Assembly: GCF_947487515.1 (NCBI RefSeq)
Contig: NZ_CANKWO010000002.1
Span: 310,001-374,000 of the forward strand
DNA: 64,000 nucleotides
Source of the DNA: an uncultured Litoreibacter sp.
Lineage (GTDB): Bacteria > Pseudomonadota > Alphaproteobacteria > Rhodobacterales > Rhodobacteraceae
Reading direction: 5' to 3'
The notes under the pieces are model-generated. The model searched no databases. It was given only the letters and a program-made list of their open reading frames with translations, and was not told where the DNA came from. Below, one piece after another: positions 63,901-64,000 of the stretch. The position numbers and the translations under genes were made by a program. How positions within the stretch are numbered: the first letter of the stretch is position 1; each line of letters starts with the position of its first letter.

Positions 63901-64000
63901 ATGATGAACTTTATCATTCTTCTTCTTGCCATGAGCGCCAGTGGCGCGATCGGCTTCTACCTTGCCCGCGCCCACTACCTTGGCCAAAGCGCTGTCCAGC
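63901..64000 (+). CDS. Small membrane protein, start only
   Basis: The window ends 33 codons into this frame. It opens MMNFIILLLAMSASGAIGFYLARAHYL, a hydrophobic N-terminus, 12 nt after the OmpA-like gene and preceded by AAAGGAG. Function not assignable. Confidence 0.55.
   Translation, partial: MMNFIILLLAMSASGAIGFYLARAHYLGQSAVQ

Overview
The window looks like a chromosome segment from a marine-type Rhodobacterales (Roseobacter-clade) alphaproteobacterium. The gene content points that way: the mreB-mreC-mreD-mrdA-rodA wall-elongation block, kdsA with KpsT/KpsE-like capsule export genes, an alphaproteobacterial 2-isopropylmalate synthase, FdhD/Mob/Moe molybdenum genes, AzlCD, Ald with an Lrp-type regulator, and RTX proteins. 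No rRNA, CRISPR array or insertion sequence is visible.

Positions 1-9700 are an accessory RNA-repair island with a visibly more A/T-rich composition than the rest. Two divergent transcription units leave the gap at 4330-4504. Leftward run a Ro60/Rsr (TROVE-vWA) gene, a 1-kb array of nine structured RNAs, a helical-repeat protein and a KptA 2'-phosphotransferase. KptA is open in frame into what looks like the start of an RtcB-type ligase cut by the window edge. Rightward run an RtcR-like CARF-AAA+ regulator, then RtcB2, PrfH and a BCS1-like AAA protein. The array holds six Y-RNA-like elements sharing one Ro60-type stem signature, two of them YrlA-like with tRNA-type T, closed acceptor and D arms. 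Interleaved are three complete tRNAs (Pro-TGG, Asn-GTT, Gln-TTG). This is the most notable part of the window. Oddities in the island are an RtcR with a degenerate GAFTGA loop, an AAA protein missing the Walker B segment, and a frameshifted small gene just before an ordinary tRNA-Gln at 9956.

From 10 kb onward the genes are mostly housekeeping: an HI0933-type flavoprotein, kdsA and capsule export, nhaA, an ArsR-controlled permease, a UDG-like gene with an SseB-like gene, ghrA, then the cell-shape cluster (19.8-25.5 kb, leftward) and rlmJ. leuA with a cupin gene follows; upstream lies a short Leu/Ile-rich leader ORF with mutually exclusive hairpins, which suggests attenuation. Next come a PepSY/response-regulator/histidine-kinase set, a 19-repeat MORN protein, nadE, several envelope and hydrolase genes, and gltX.

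The last third (40-64 kb) carries a WYL regulator, a TlpA-like protein, argH with an overlapping tiny lipoprotein gene, greA, a moeA-mobB-mobA-fdhD operon, azlCD, ald with its Lrp-type regulator, mscL, a GST, YtoQ, two RTX proteins, and pheS and pheT. pheS and pheT are separated by a small ORF and a sulfotransferase. Upstream of pheS is a Phe-rich leader ORF overlapping an intrinsic terminator, a second candidate attenuator. The window ends in an OmpA-like gene and the start of a further small gene.
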